Made by a program: the position numbers and the translations under genes. Shown piece after piece: positions 1 to 7,805 of a stretch of DNA of 15,543 nt. Within the stretch, counting starts at the first letter, position 1. Each line of letters opens with the position of its first letter. Source of the stretch: Atopobiaceae bacterium UBA5363. GTDB taxonomy: Bacteria; Actinomycetota; Coriobacteriia; Coriobacteriales; Atopobiaceae. The notes beneath the pieces were generated by a model. It made no database searches. It saw nothing but the letters and a program-made list of their open reading frames with translations, and was not told where the DNA came from. The stretch spans positions 13,020 to 28,562 of the forward strand of contig DHPN01000002.1 of NCBI GenBank assembly GCA_002407925.1, written 5' to 3'.

Positions 1-686
1 TGGCCAGCATGCAAGATCTCATCCGCTGTCGCATTCCAAGGGACAGTGGTAACTTCGCAGCCGACGCGCGCAAGCTCGCGGGCAATGCCTCGCTTCTCAC
101 CACAATCGACTGCGACGACATGAAAGTGCATCTTCGATGGAGCTGAGATTGAGGACATCTGCTTGCAACTTACATCAGCTACAAAATTATGCTGTGAGAT
201 GCTCTCTGAGCAGCGCACCCTTCGCAGCAGATGCTTGATATCAAGATCAGTGGTAGAGATCGCTGCTCGCATTGCGCCGGCACTACGAATTCGCAAGGTA
301 AGCGCACGCGTATCAATACCTTCGATAGCGACAACGCGTTGCGAGACAAGCAGGTCGTATAGGCTTTCTTTGCTTGTCCAATGGGAAGGGGTCCGACACA
401 GGTCATGCACGACAAGACCGCGCAGGGGCAGGCCTGCTGATTGCGCAACTGAAGGCGCTATGCCATAGTTGCCGATCTGAGGATATGTAAGACACACAAT
501 TTGTCCTGCATAGCTGGGATCAGAGACTATCTCTTGGTATCCGGCCATAGAGGTATTGAAAACGATCTCACCGAACGCCTCGCCGGATACGCCAGCTGAT
601 CTCCCGCGAAACGCCGTACCATCTTCAAGCACTAGAAGCGCTTCTTGGGAGTCCAACCCCTGTGCTTCGCCAACGAGCAGATTCAT
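1..686 (-). CDS. carA: Carbamoyl-phosphate synthase small subunit, N-terminal part (runs off left edge)
   Basis: The glutaminase subunit of carbamoyl-phosphate synthase releases ammonia from glutamine and passes it to CarB, feeding arginine and pyrimidine synthesis in the cytoplasm. About 228 codons are visible, out of roughly 360-380 in the family. My translation starts MNLLVGEAQGL and soon gives VLEDGTAFRG. It continues with the hallmark CarA N-domain stretches GEIVFNTSMAGYQEI, SDPSYAGQIVCLTYPQIGNYG and IEGIDTRALT. It ends in HVVAVDCGEKRGIAREL, the beginning of the class I glutamine amidotransferase domain. The catalytic Cys/His/Glu residues lie beyond the left edge. The ATG at 684-686 is preceded by a purine-rich AGAGAGG about nine bases upstream. 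carB would be expected next on the minus strand outside the window. The upstream gap carries a perfect 31-nt palindrome that could be its operator. Confidence 0.93.
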   Translation of the reverse strand, partial: MNLLVGEAQGLDSQEALLVLEDGTAFRGRSAGVSGEAFGEIVFNTSMAGYQEIVSDPSYAGQIVCLTYPQIGNYGIAPSVAQSAGLPLRGLVVHDLCRTPSHWTSKESLYDLLVSQRVVAIEGIDTRALTLRIRSAGAMRAAISTTDLDIKHLLRRVRCSESISQHNFVADVSCKQMSSISAPSKMHFHVVAVDCGEKRGIARELARVGCEVTTVPWNATADEILHAG

Positions 687-777
687 AGGCCTAGCCTCTC
701 TTTCCTTGTCGGTATCTCTGTACCGCCTTTTAAAGGTCATTTGGTATTTTGAGGTATTGGTATTCACTTTTTTGATA

Positions 778-808
778 GTTTTCCATTTTGTTACACAAAA
801 TGGAAAAC
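778..808. promoter_or_regulatory. Perfect 14-bp inverted repeat with 3-nt spacer upstream of carA (candidate operator)
   Basis: The left arm GTTTTCCATTTTGT (778-791) is the exact reverse complement of the right arm ACAAAATGGAAAAC (795-808), with TAC between. No T-run follows on either strand, so it is not an intrinsic terminator. It sits about 92-122 bases upstream of the carA start and beyond the gdhA terminator. The likeliest role is an operator for a dimeric regulator of carA, which is inference. I do not recognise it as a known consensus. Confidence 0.6.
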
Positions 809-855
809 AAGAGCCAAAGGTGGTCCGCAGTTTTGGCGACTTGCGTAAAAAGTCA

Positions 856-881
856 GGACCTTGCCTTTACAGGCAAGGTCC
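856..881 (-). terminator. Intrinsic terminator of gdhA
   Basis: An 11-bp perfect stem (856-866 with 871-881) closes a four-base loop. Read on the minus strand, it is followed after five bases by a run of five T (846-850 on the plus strand). It begins about 33 bases past the gdhA stop codon, as expected for that gene's terminator. It separates gdhA from carA, which lies downstream on the same strand. Confidence 0.8.
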
Positions 882-913
882 CGATCGTTACAGAAGAGCC
901 CCGTGCATGTTCC

Positions 914-2266
914 CTAGCAGATGCCTTGAGCCATCATCGCGTCGGCAAGCTTCAAGAACCCCGCGATATTAGCACCGAAGACAAGGTTGCCAGCGTGGCC
1001 ATATTCTTTTGCCGCGCTGCTTGAGGCCTCATAGATATCGGCCATGATCTCTTTCAGTCGCCGGTCAACCTCTTTGAAGCTCCATGACAGATGCTCGGCA
1101 TTTTGGCTCATTTCCAATCCTGAGACCGCAACGCCACCAGCGTTGGAAGCTTTTCCTGGAGAGAAGAAGACCCCCTTGTGTATCACATAGTCAGTTGCGT
1201 CTGCCGTTGTCGGCATGTTAGCTCCTTCGACAAGGTACGCGCAGCCATTGGCAACGAGCCTCTTTGCATCATCGAGATCAAGCTCGTTTTGCGTTGCGCA
1301 AGGCATGGCAATGTCGCAGGTCTCGCCCCAAGGGCGCTCGTTTGCGTGGTAGACAGAGCCGGGACGTGTCGAAGCGTACTCAGTCAAGCGAGCCCGATGA
1401 ACTTCCTTAACCTTTTTGAGCGTCGCGAGGTCAATGCCATCGGGATCGAAGACATAGCCGTTAGAGTCTGATACGGTAAGGACCTTAGCTCCCAACTCCT
1501 CTGCTTTTTGGACAACATATATTGCAACGTTGCCAGCTCCTGAGATGCATATCGTTTTCGACTCCAGCGGATGTGCGGCGTCTGCTGGGGCTCCCTCCCT
1601 CTCAGCAACCATATGAGTCAAGAAGTATACGACGCCAAAGCCTGTGGCCTCAGTGCGCCCCAGAGAGCCTCCGAATGACAGCCCCTTGCCAGTCAGCGCG
1701 CCTGACCACTCATTTCGCAAGCGCTTATATTGGCCGAACATGAAGCCGATCTCTCGAGCACCTGTGCCAATATCGCCGGCAGGCACGTCTGTGTTGGGCC
1801 CTATGACACGAACGAGCTCAGTCATGAAGGATTGGCAGAAAGCCATGACCTCGCGATCAGACTTGGCCTTGGGATCGAAGTCAGAGCCTCCTTTAGCCCC
1901 TCCCATGGGCAGCGTGGTGAGACTGTTTTTGAAGGTCTGCTCAAAGCCAAGGAACTTCAGTATTGAAAGGTTGACGGAGGGATGCAGACGTATGCCACCC
2001 TTATATGGGCCTAAAGCAGAGTTGAACTGCACGCGATAGCCCTTATTGACCCTAACCTTGCCGTTGTCGTCAATCCAAGGAACGCGAAAGATTACGATGC
2101 GCTCTGGTTCGACGAGGCGTTCAAGCAGGGAAGCTTGCTCAAATTCCGGATGCGCCTTTAGCGCAGGCTGTAGGCTGAACAATACCTCACTGACTGCTTG
2201 GATGAACTCAGGCTCGTACGGATAGCTCGTCTGCAGATGCTTTATAACCCTTTGCGGATAGTCCAC
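914..2266 (-). CDS. gdhA: NADP-type glutamate dehydrogenase
   Basis: This enzyme reductively aminates 2-oxoglutarate to glutamate in the cytoplasm and is a main ammonia-assimilation route. The 450 residues match the usual length of hexameric bacterial GdhA. The N-terminal substrate domain shows GPYKGGIRLHPSVN (residues 86-99), then KNSLTTLPMGGAKGGSDF with the catalytic-type Lys125, then PAGDIGTGARE with Asp165. A Rossmann domain follows with SGAGNVA at 242-248 and VSDSNG near 265-270, a Ser-rich turn in keeping with NADP use. The protein ends normally at MMAQGIC. The start is GTG at 2264-2266, chosen because AGAAGG lies six bases upstream. It is monocistronic: an intrinsic terminator follows and a tRNA-Pro gene diverges upstream. 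NADP rather than NAD specificity is inferred from overall family resemblance. Confidence 0.95.
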   Translation of the reverse strand: MDYPQRVIKHLQTSYPYEPEFIQAVSEVLFSLQPALKAHPEFEQASLLERLVEPERIVIFRVPWIDDNGKVRVNKGYRVQFNSALGPYKGGIRLHPSVNLSILKFLGFEQTFKNSLTTLPMGGAKGGSDFDPKAKSDREVMAFCQSFMTELVRVIGPNTDVPAGDIGTGAREIGFMFGQYKRLRNEWSGALTGKGLSFGGSLGRTEATGFGVVYFLTHMVAEREGAPADAAHPLESKTICISGAGNVAIYVVQKAEELGAKVLTVSDSNGYVFDPDGIDLATLKKVKEVHRARLTEYASTRPGSVYHANERPWGETCDIAMPCATQNELDLDDAKRLVANGCAYLVEGANMPTTADATDYVIHKGVFFSPGKASNAGGVAVSGLEMSQNAEHLSWSFKEVDRRLKEIMADIYEASSSAAKEYGHAGNLVFGANIAGFLKLADAMMAQGIC

Positions 2267-2423
2267 GTCTAACCTTCTCTTGTAGATTTACAGATTTTAA
2301 TGACTGCATATATGTTTCAGATTAGTTACGATAACAGCAGAGAGTAGCCTGTTTATCCTGTATTTTCTCTTATTTTCAAATATTAGAAATATATTAGAAA
2401 TCTTTTCCTTAGCTTCTTTGGGA
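2267..2423. other. AT-rich intergenic region upstream of gdhA
   Basis: This holds the gdhA leader and presumably its promoter on the minus strand. I could not pick out a convincing -35/-10 pair for gdhA. It contains an exact 11-bp tandem duplication of ATATTAGAAAT (2380-2390 and 2391-2401). No coding sequence is supported here. Confidence 0.5.
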
Positions 2424-2452
2424 TTGTTGTTGGAGCCCAAGTCCCCTATAAT
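2424..2452 (+). promoter_or_regulatory. Sigma-70-type promoter for the tRNA-Pro gene
   Basis: TTGTTG (2424-2429), a 17-base spacer and a perfect TATAAT (2447-2452) end 12 bases before the tRNA 5' end. This fits transcription starting within a few bases of the mature tRNA. Confidence 0.75.
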
Positions 2453-2464
2453 CCCTATGTTCGA

Positions 2465-2541
2465 CGGGGCGTAGCGCAGCTTGGTAGCGCATCTGCTTTG
2501 GGAGCAGAGGGTCGCCGGTTCGAATCCGGCCGCCCCGACCA
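2465..2541 (+). tRNA. tRNA-Pro (anticodon TGG)
   Basis: A complete cloverleaf of 77 nt. The acceptor arms CGGGGCG and CGCCCCG pair fully. The anticodon stem TCTGC/GCAGA encloses TTTGGGA, giving anticodon TGG. The T-arm contains GGTTCGAATCC, and CCA is encoded at the 3' end. Confidence 0.97.
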
Positions 2542-2612
2542 ACCGTAAGATCTGTACTCCGCACAAAGTGAGTGGTCTCCACAAGCAAGTTGAGCTATCC
2601 TATGGGGGCTGT

Positions 2613-2688
2613 GCGGCGGTAGTTCAATTGGTAGAGCGGCAGCCTTCCAAGCTGCTTGTTGCGGGTTCGAGTCCCGTCCGCCGCTCCA
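2613..2688 (+). tRNA. tRNA-Gly (anticodon TCC)
   Basis: A complete cloverleaf of 76 nt. The acceptor arms are GCGGCGG and CCGCCGC. The anticodon stem GCAGC/GCTGC encloses CTTCCAA, giving anticodon TCC. The T-arm contains GGTTCGAGTCC, and CCA is encoded. It lies 71 bases after tRNA-Pro on the same strand, so co-transcription from the upstream promoter is likely. Confidence 0.97.
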
Positions 2689-2693
2689 AATGC

Positions 2694-2720
2694 AAAAAAA
2701 CCGGGCTCATAAGAGCCCGG
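2694..2720 (-). terminator. Intrinsic terminator of ptsI (convergent with the tRNAs)
   Basis: CCGGGCTC (2701-2708) pairs perfectly with GAGCCCGG (2713-2720) around the loop ATAA. On the minus strand the hairpin is followed by seven T (plus-strand A run 2694-2700). It lies about 30 bases after the ptsI stop. On the plus strand the hairpin follows tRNA-Gly but has only a weak T-rich tail, so termination there may be partial. Confidence 0.9.
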
Positions 2721-2749
2721 TCTATGTACTTCCTCTATACACCTGCGCC

Positions 2750-4456
2750 TTATTTCTTAACGGCGTTTTGCAGTGCAGCTTTAACCTCTGCAGCAGTGTC
2801 AAGCTTCATAACTTTATCTGTAAGCTCATCTGCCTCGGCCTTCGACCATTGCGAGATGATGTGACGAGTCCTCAGTATTGAAGGGGCGGATACAGAAAAC
2901 TCACTAAGGCCAAATGAGATCAATATGGGAATCAGCAGCGGATCGGCGGCAGCCTCTCCACACATACCTACCATGATGCCAGCCTTGCGCCCCTCGCCTA
3001 TGATGCGCTGAAGCGAACGCAAGACGGACGGCTGGTACACTTGGTACAGATACGCTACGCGGTCATTGCCTCTATCAGCACACATCGTGTAGCCAATCAG
3101 ATCATTGGTCCCAATGGAGAAAAACGAGCATTCTTGGGCAAGCAGGTCGGCGATCAACGACGCAGAAGGCGTCTCGATCATCGTACCCACCTCAATGTTC
3201 TTGTCATATGCAATGCCTTCCGCGTCAAGCTCGGCCATGCACTCCTTGATCAAGGCTTTCGCCTGTCGCACCTCGTCAAGCGTCGTAACGAGCGGCAACA
3301 TAATCTTCACGTCGCCATAGGCGCTCGCGCGAAGCAGAGCTCTCAGCTGAACTTTGTACTGGTCAGGATTGCTGAGGCAGTAGCGCACTGCACGAAAGCC
3401 CATAAATGGGTTGTCCTCATGCTTGAGATTGAGATACGGGATCTCTTTGTCGCCACCCACGTCAAGCGTACGAATGATGACCGGTTTGTCCTTCATGCGC
3501 AGCGCCACCTTTTGATAGGCAGCAAACTGCTGGTCCTCCGACGGCAGCTCGGTGGCGTCCATGAACAAAAACTCCGAACGGAAAAGACCGACTCCCTCAG
3601 CATCATGCTCGATAGCAATATTTGCATCATCGGGATTGCCGATATTTGCAACAAGAAGGACTTTCTCGCCATCGGCAGTGCGCGTTTTCTTGCCACGATA
3701 TGCCTCTAGCTTCTTCTTCTCGTCAGCGAGGATCTCAGCCTTGAAATTATAAGAATCCAGCTCTTTGATCGAGGGATCGGTGATGACCTGACCGTTAGTC
3801 CCGTCAACGATAAGCATGTCCCCTGTCTTAACCTCAGCGGTCACGTCAGGAGCGGAAAGCACTGCGGGTATCTCCAATGCACGGGCAATGATCGCGGAGT
3901 GGGACGTGCGCCCACCGGTCTCTGTGACAATGCCGACGATGTTGTTCTTGTCAATATCAGCTGTCATGGACGGAGTGAGCTCATGGACGACCACAACGGA
4001 GTTCTCGGGCAAATGGGAGAGATTGACCACTTCCTTGCCCAACAGATTAGCTAGAAGGCCTGTCTTGACGTCAAGCACGTCAGCCGTGCGTTCGCGGATC
4101 ACTTCGTTGTCAGATGCCGCAAAGACGTTGTAAAACATATCGCAGGTGTCTGAGACCGCCTGCTCAGCACACATCCCCCCCGCAATGGAATCGTTGATCA
4201 TGGAGCTCATGCCCTCATCTGTGGCGATGTCAACATGGGTTGCCATGATGCCGGCTTCCTTTTCACCCACTGACACCTTCATCCGCTCAACCTGAGCTTC
4301 AGTCTGTTCGACGAACTTATCAAGTGCGGCCTGATACCGCGCCTTTTCAGCGCTGGGATCGGCCGGCGTAGTAGGCGTAAAAGAAAGGTCCGGCTCGACG
4401 GCAACGCGCGCCACACCGATGCCAATCCCTTCTGATGCGCTTATCCCCTCGATCAT
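2750..4456 (-). CDS. ptsI: PTS Enzyme I (phosphoenolpyruvate-protein phosphotransferase)
   Basis: Enzyme I takes phosphate from phosphoenolpyruvate onto a histidine and passes it to HPr, starting the sugar phosphotransfer chain in the cytoplasm. The 568 residues match the family length. The N-terminal phosphohistidine and HPr-binding domain contains GGRTSHSAIIARALEIPAV, with active-site His186. The C-terminal PEP-binding TIM barrel shows GLFRSEFLFM, FSIGTNDL and VGMCGEAA, whose cysteine (residue 499) matches the catalytic acid Cys of the family. The ATG at 4454-4456 has AGGAGG seven bases upstream. It lies 120 bases downstream of fruK on the same strand, suggesting co-transcription. Neither ptsH (HPr) nor a sugar-specific Enzyme II is in the window, so partners must be encoded elsewhere. 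A strong terminator ends the unit. Confidence 0.96.
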   Translation of the reverse strand: MIEGISASEGIGIGVARVAVEPDLSFTPTTPADPSAEKARYQAALDKFVEQTEAQVERMKVSVGEKEAGIMATHVDIATDEGMSSMINDSIAGGMCAEQAVSDTCDMFYNVFAASDNEVIRERTADVLDVKTGLLANLLGKEVVNLSHLPENSVVVVHELTPSMTADIDKNNIVGIVTETGGRTSHSAIIARALEIPAVLSAPDVTAEVKTGDMLIVDGTNGQVITDPSIKELDSYNFKAEILADEKKKLEAYRGKKTRTADGEKVLLVANIGNPDDANIAIEHDAEGVGLFRSEFLFMDATELPSEDQQFAAYQKVALRMKDKPVIIRTLDVGGDKEIPYLNLKHEDNPFMGFRAVRYCLSNPDQYKVQLRALLRASAYGDVKIMLPLVTTLDEVRQAKALIKECMAELDAEGIAYDKNIEVGTMIETPSASLIADLLAQECSFFSIGTNDLIGYTMCADRGNDRVAYLYQVYQPSVLRSLQRIIGEGRKAGIMVGMCGEAAADPLLIPILISFGLSEFSVSAPSILRTRHIISQWSKAEADELTDKVMKLDTAAEVKAALQNAVKK

Positions 4457-4576
4457 GCGAGCTCCTCCTGTTGCAGCCTATATATCACGTCACTCGGGCG
4501 TGCTTTGCCTGATGACAATGCCATAGCTCACAATGGTACGTTCAGATCATACGTGAGTGGGAACCTTCTTTATGGT

Positions 4577-5497
4577 CTACCCACCAATCATGTCATTGAG
4601 ACGGGCATAGACACGATCGATGGTAGCCCGCTTTGCGATGCCCTTGCTGGCCGCTGTAGCCGTGCCGCATGCGGAAGCGAAGCGCAACGCAGTCTCATAG
4701 TCAGCACCGGCATTTACTTTCGCAATAAATCCAGCGACCATAGAATCGCCCGCGCCGGTGGCGTTGACAAGGCGAATCTTAGCTGTCGGAACAATATGCT
4801 CTAAACCGTTCTCGTCAAGCAGCAGCGACCCGTGAGCTCCGCACGAGACGATGACGTTTTGCGCCCCCATCTCATGGAGCTGATGCGCATATGGCACGCA
4901 GTCCTGTGGCGTTTCAGGATGGGATTTGAAGATCCGCCCAACTTCATGATTGTTCGGCTTGATAAGAAACGGCTTGGCATCGAGGGCCTGAAGGAGAAGC
5001 GTGCCCGGTGCGTCCACAACAAAGCAGATGCCTTGACCCTCTAGGCGCTTCATGATTATCTCGTACATATTTTCAGGGAGTGACTTGGGAATGGAGCCGG
5101 TAAGCACCAAAGTGTCCCCGCTGCCAATGCCATCGATCCTCTCGAGCAGCTCGTCGACCTTTTTCTCGGATATCTTAGGACCCATGCCGTTGACCATCGT
5201 CATCGTGATGCCAATAAGTTTGACGTTGATGCGCGTGAATCCCTTATCAAGACGCACAAAATTGCAGGTGAGACCAGTATCCTGCAACATCTGCAACATA
5301 TAGTCCCCTGTGAAGCCAGCCAAAAGGCCAAGGGCTACGTTAGTCACCTTGAGCTCGTTGAGGAGCGTTGAAACATTGATGCCGTTGCCGCCACAGTAAA
5401 TCTCTTCACTAGAGGATCGGTTTGTATAGCCCATATCGAGAGTGAGGGGATGCATAACGTAGTCAATGGCGGGATTTAAGGTCATCGTGTATATCAA
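4577..5497 (-). CDS. fruK: 1-phosphofructokinase (PfkB family)
   Basis: It phosphorylates fructose-1-phosphate, the product of fructose PTS uptake, to fructose-1,6-bisphosphate. The 306 residues are typical. The N-terminus reads MTLNPAIDYV, followed by the PfkB signature around YCGGNGINVS. The C-terminal signature is NATGAGDSMVAGF, with catalytic base Asp251. The start is TTG at 5495-5497, because AGGAG precedes it at the right spacing; the ATG four codons later has no such site. Context supports fructose use: ptsI follows on the same strand. A tagatose-6-phosphate kinase of the same family is the main alternative, made less likely by the ptsI linkage. The upstream region holds two TCGGCCGA palindromes that may be operators. 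Confidence 0.88.
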   Translation of the reverse strand: MIYTMTLNPAIDYVMHPLTLDMGYTNRSSSEEIYCGGNGINVSTLLNELKVTNVALGLLAGFTGDYMLQMLQDTGLTCNFVRLDKGFTRINVKLIGITMTMVNGMGPKISEKKVDELLERIDGIGSGDTLVLTGSIPKSLPENMYEIIMKRLEGQGICFVVDAPGTLLLQALDAKPFLIKPNNHEVGRIFKSHPETPQDCVPYAHQLHEMGAQNVIVSCGAHGSLLLDENGLEHIVPTAKIRLVNATGAGDSMVAGFIAKVNAGADYETALRFASACGTATAASKGIAKRATIDRVYARLNDMIGG

Positions 5498-5559
5498 CGC
5501 GATCTCCTTTCTAAAAACCTATGGGTCTATTTTTACACATTGCAGTAAGCCTTGATACG

Positions 5560-5600
5560 AAAAAATCGGCCGAAGTTGAAATGAGCAAATCGGCCGATTT
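5560..5600. promoter_or_regulatory. Twin TCGGCCGA palindromes between fruK and the DUF4012 gene
   Basis: Two self-complementary sites, TCGGCCGA (5566-5573) and AAATCGGCCGATTT (5587-5600), lie 24 bases apart centre to centre. They could bind one dimeric regulator twice, immediately upstream of the DUF4012 promoter and about 65-105 bases upstream of fruK. The two sites can also pair with each other (5563-5572 with 5591-5600, 18-base loop). On the minus strand that hairpin would be followed by six T, a terminator or attenuator geometry in a fruK leader. The sequence alone does not separate these readings. Confidence 0.55.
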
Positions 5601-5605
5601 CAAAG

Positions 5606-5634
5606 ATGACATAAAAGACTCTGAAACCTATGAT
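5606..5634 (+). promoter_or_regulatory. Promoter for the DUF4012 gene
   Basis: ATGACA (5606-5611) and TATGAT (5629-5634), each five of six to consensus, are separated by 17 bases. The predicted transcript start near 5641 leaves a short leader before the GTG at 5664 or the ATG at 5673. Confidence 0.6.
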
Positions 5635-5663
5635 ACCTAAAAAGTCGTTCCACTTTACCGAGA

Positions 5664-7805
5664 GTGATACCCATGAATGCAGACTCATCAAATCCCGCGC
5701 ACAAAAAGCGGGAGAGAGAGGAGGGGCATCCCGGAGACCAAAGATCTCAAAGGATCGAAGGACTCAGCGGCAGGCGCGCGTTCAATAAGAACATGGCGCG
5801 GCGGTATGAAGGCCGCGCAACCATCCCTCATAGCTGCAATGAGGGCGCAACTGATCGAGCAGGGCTGAGTGCTGCGCAAGGCAATAGGATAGCGCAAGGC
5901 AGGGCACACCCCAGCCTACGCCAAGGATCTCAGCAAGTTGAGATGATAGATCACGCAGACAGCCACCAGTACGATGCCAACAAGCAAACGGGCAAATGGC
6001 ACATCTGCAAGATGTACAAGGTGCGGCAAACACAGAAAAAGAAAGCTCCCGTGCACATTGTTAGGCGTATTATTTTCTTCAGCATGGCTGTGGTACTGCT
6101 TGCCACGCTTTTCGTTGACCACACCGGCACAGCAGACATCGAATTTGTCCGTGCACATACAGAAGGCGCCCTCGAGAGCTTCTCTGCGCTCAAAGACCAG
6201 CTGAAGCAGCAAGACATCCAAGGTGCACGGCAAAGTGCCAATGCGATTGCCCAACATGCAGCTAACATCGAGAGCACAACGAACAACCCTACCTGGAAGC
6301 TATTGGTACGTTTTCCCAACCTCAACTCAGACATAACATGCGCGACGCAGCTCGCCTATGCGACAGAGGAGCTGTCCGAGCAGGTTGTTGGCCCCTTTAT
6401 CAATGCGCAAGACCAACAAGGGGACTTTGACCTCCTCAAGGAGGGCCCCACACTAGATCTGGATTTGCTCATACCAGCAGCTACTGCCCTTTCAGCGTCA
6501 GATTCTGCCGTCAAAGAAATCTCAGCTCGCCTTGACACCCTTCCAGCTGCAAGATCAACGCAACTCTCGCAGACCATCAACGAGATGCAGGATTGTCTAT
6601 CAACGCTTAAGGCCTCTACCGCTGCCGCAGCCCTTTATGCGCCGCACCTGTCCTCGCTGCTTGGCGGCCAAAGCCCCCATGCATACTTGCTCGTTATACA
6701 AGACGGCACACAAGCTCGCTCACTCGGTGGGGCTGCTATCAGCGTAGCTGTTCTTAAGGTAAGCAAGGGACAGCTCCTTTTGGCAGACTTCGCCTCGGTT
6801 AAGTCCCTTGGCTCCCTCACACAAGCAGTTTCAGCAACCGAGGAGGAAAAGGATCTTTTCGGCAAGGACGTCACAACGGATATGTCAGCCATGACAGCTG
6901 TACCTGACTATACGCGGGCTGCAGCGATGCTATCTGAGGCCTACAGCAAGCTCACCGGCACATCTGTTGATGGCGTCATCATGATCGACGCCGTTGTTCT
7001 GCAGCGCCTCATGACTTTTACGGGCACTGTCACGCTTTCGGACGGCAGCGTCGTTGACAAGGACAATGCCGCATCATACCTACTGCATGACATCGCAACA
7101 AGCCAACCTTATGCCGCCCAATCATCCCTTTTCACCTCTGTCGCAAAAGAGATACTTCAGAGCGCCCTCTCGAAGATGGATACAATGAGCGTTTTTGATC
7201 TAGCATCTGATTTTCAGCGTTCCATGAGCGAGGGGCGTTTGCTCTTATGGACGAGCTCCCAAGAAGATGAGGCGATGCTCGAACAGCTGGACATCACAGC
7301 GTCTGCAGCGACGGACTCCAACCAGCCCGAGCTTGGTGTTTATGTCAACGACCAAACGCAAGGAAGGATCGATTGGTATCTCGAGGCCACAACCTCAATA
7401 GGGGATGCCGCAATAGACCAAGATGGAGCCATCGTCTATAACGTAACCACAACGTTGCACAATAGCCTCTCCGAGGACGAGGCTTCCGAGCTACGTGACA
7501 GTAGCAGCGGCTTTTCAATCACAGGCGCTCTCGCATACAAGCATAGCTGGGCAGAGATGCTGACAAAGCTTTACTTCATAGCTCCGGAAGGAGGCAGCAT
7601 TTCTGATCTGCATATTTCAAGTGATGGAGAAATTACTTCCTTTTCACAGCAAGGTGAGACTAGCTATGAGGGCCGAAGCGTGGCTTTTGGTCTCGCCCAA
7701 ATCGCAGGAAGCGATACGCTAACCCTGAGCTACCAGGTTCGATGCGCCGCAGACTCACAGCCATTGAGACTTCGCAGCACACCTTCGTGCCTGACTGCGA
7801 GCTAA
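5664..7805 (+). CDS. DUF4012 domain-containing membrane-anchored protein
   Basis: The function is unknown. DUF4012 proteins are surface-anchored and are often found near cell-envelope polysaccharide genes. The 713 residues comprise a basic, low-complexity N-terminus of about 130 residues and a single membrane segment at about 136-150 (IIFFSMAVVLLATLF). A long extracytoplasmic part follows. DUF4012-like stretches are LLGGQSPHAYLLVIQD, then QARSLGGAAISVAVL, then TGTSVDGVIMIDAVVLQRLM and ASYLLHDIATSQ. There is no C-terminal membrane helix or sorting motif. The start is uncertain: GTG 5664 or ATG 5673, both with weak ribosome binding sites. A promoter at 5606-5634 favours a start this far upstream, but internal ATGs at 5943 and 6012 are possible. 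A second frame stays open over 5677-5868, so a frameshift in the N-terminal region cannot be excluded. It diverges from fruK. Confidence 0.8.
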   Translation: MIPMNADSSNPAHKKREREEGHPGDQRSQRIEGLSGRRAFNKNMARRYEGRATIPHSCNEGATDRAGLSAAQGNRIAQGRAHPSLRQGSQQVEMIDHADSHQYDANKQTGKWHICKMYKVRQTQKKKAPVHIVRRIIFFSMAVVLLATLFVDHTGTADIEFVRAHTEGALESFSALKDQLKQQDIQGARQSANAIAQHAANIESTTNNPTWKLLVRFPNLNSDITCATQLAYATEELSEQVVGPFINAQDQQGDFDLLKEGPTLDLDLLIPAATALSASDSAVKEISARLDTLPAARSTQLSQTINEMQDCLSTLKASTAAAALYAPHLSSLLGGQSPHAYLLVIQDGTQARSLGGAAISVAVLKVSKGQLLLADFASVKSLGSLTQAVSATEEEKDLFGKDVTTDMSAMTAVPDYTRAAAMLSEAYSKLTGTSVDGVIMIDAVVLQRLMTFTGTVTLSDGSVVDKDNAASYLLHDIATSQPYAAQSSLFTSVAKEILQSALSKMDTMSVFDLASDFQRSMSEGRLLLWTSSQEDEAMLEQLDITASAATDSNQPELGVYVNDQTQGRIDWYLEATTSIGDAAIDQDGAIVYNVTTTLHNSLSEDEASELRDSSSGFSITGALAYKHSWAEMLTKLYFIAPEGGSISDLHISSDGEITSFSQQGETSYEGRSVAFGLAQIAGSDTLTLSYQVRCAADSQPLRLRSTPSCLTAS

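Noticed and set aside
179..448. 89-codon minus-strand ORF
   Set aside because: It is out of frame with carA, whose conserved residues are read continuously across the same bases.
2297..2584. 95-codon minus-strand ORF containing GAAGFEPATLCSQS
   Set aside because: It is the antisense translation of tRNA-Pro, a well-known spurious protein pattern produced by tRNA genes.
2481..2864. 127-codon plus-strand ORF containing VAGSNPAAPT and VVQLVERQPSKLLVAGSSPVRRSK
   Set aside because: It translates through tRNA-Pro, tRNA-Gly and the terminator, then runs antisense to ptsI. The motifs are classic tRNA-derived artefacts.
3041..3709. 222-codon plus-strand ORF
   Set aside because: It is antisense to ptsI and has no family resemblance.
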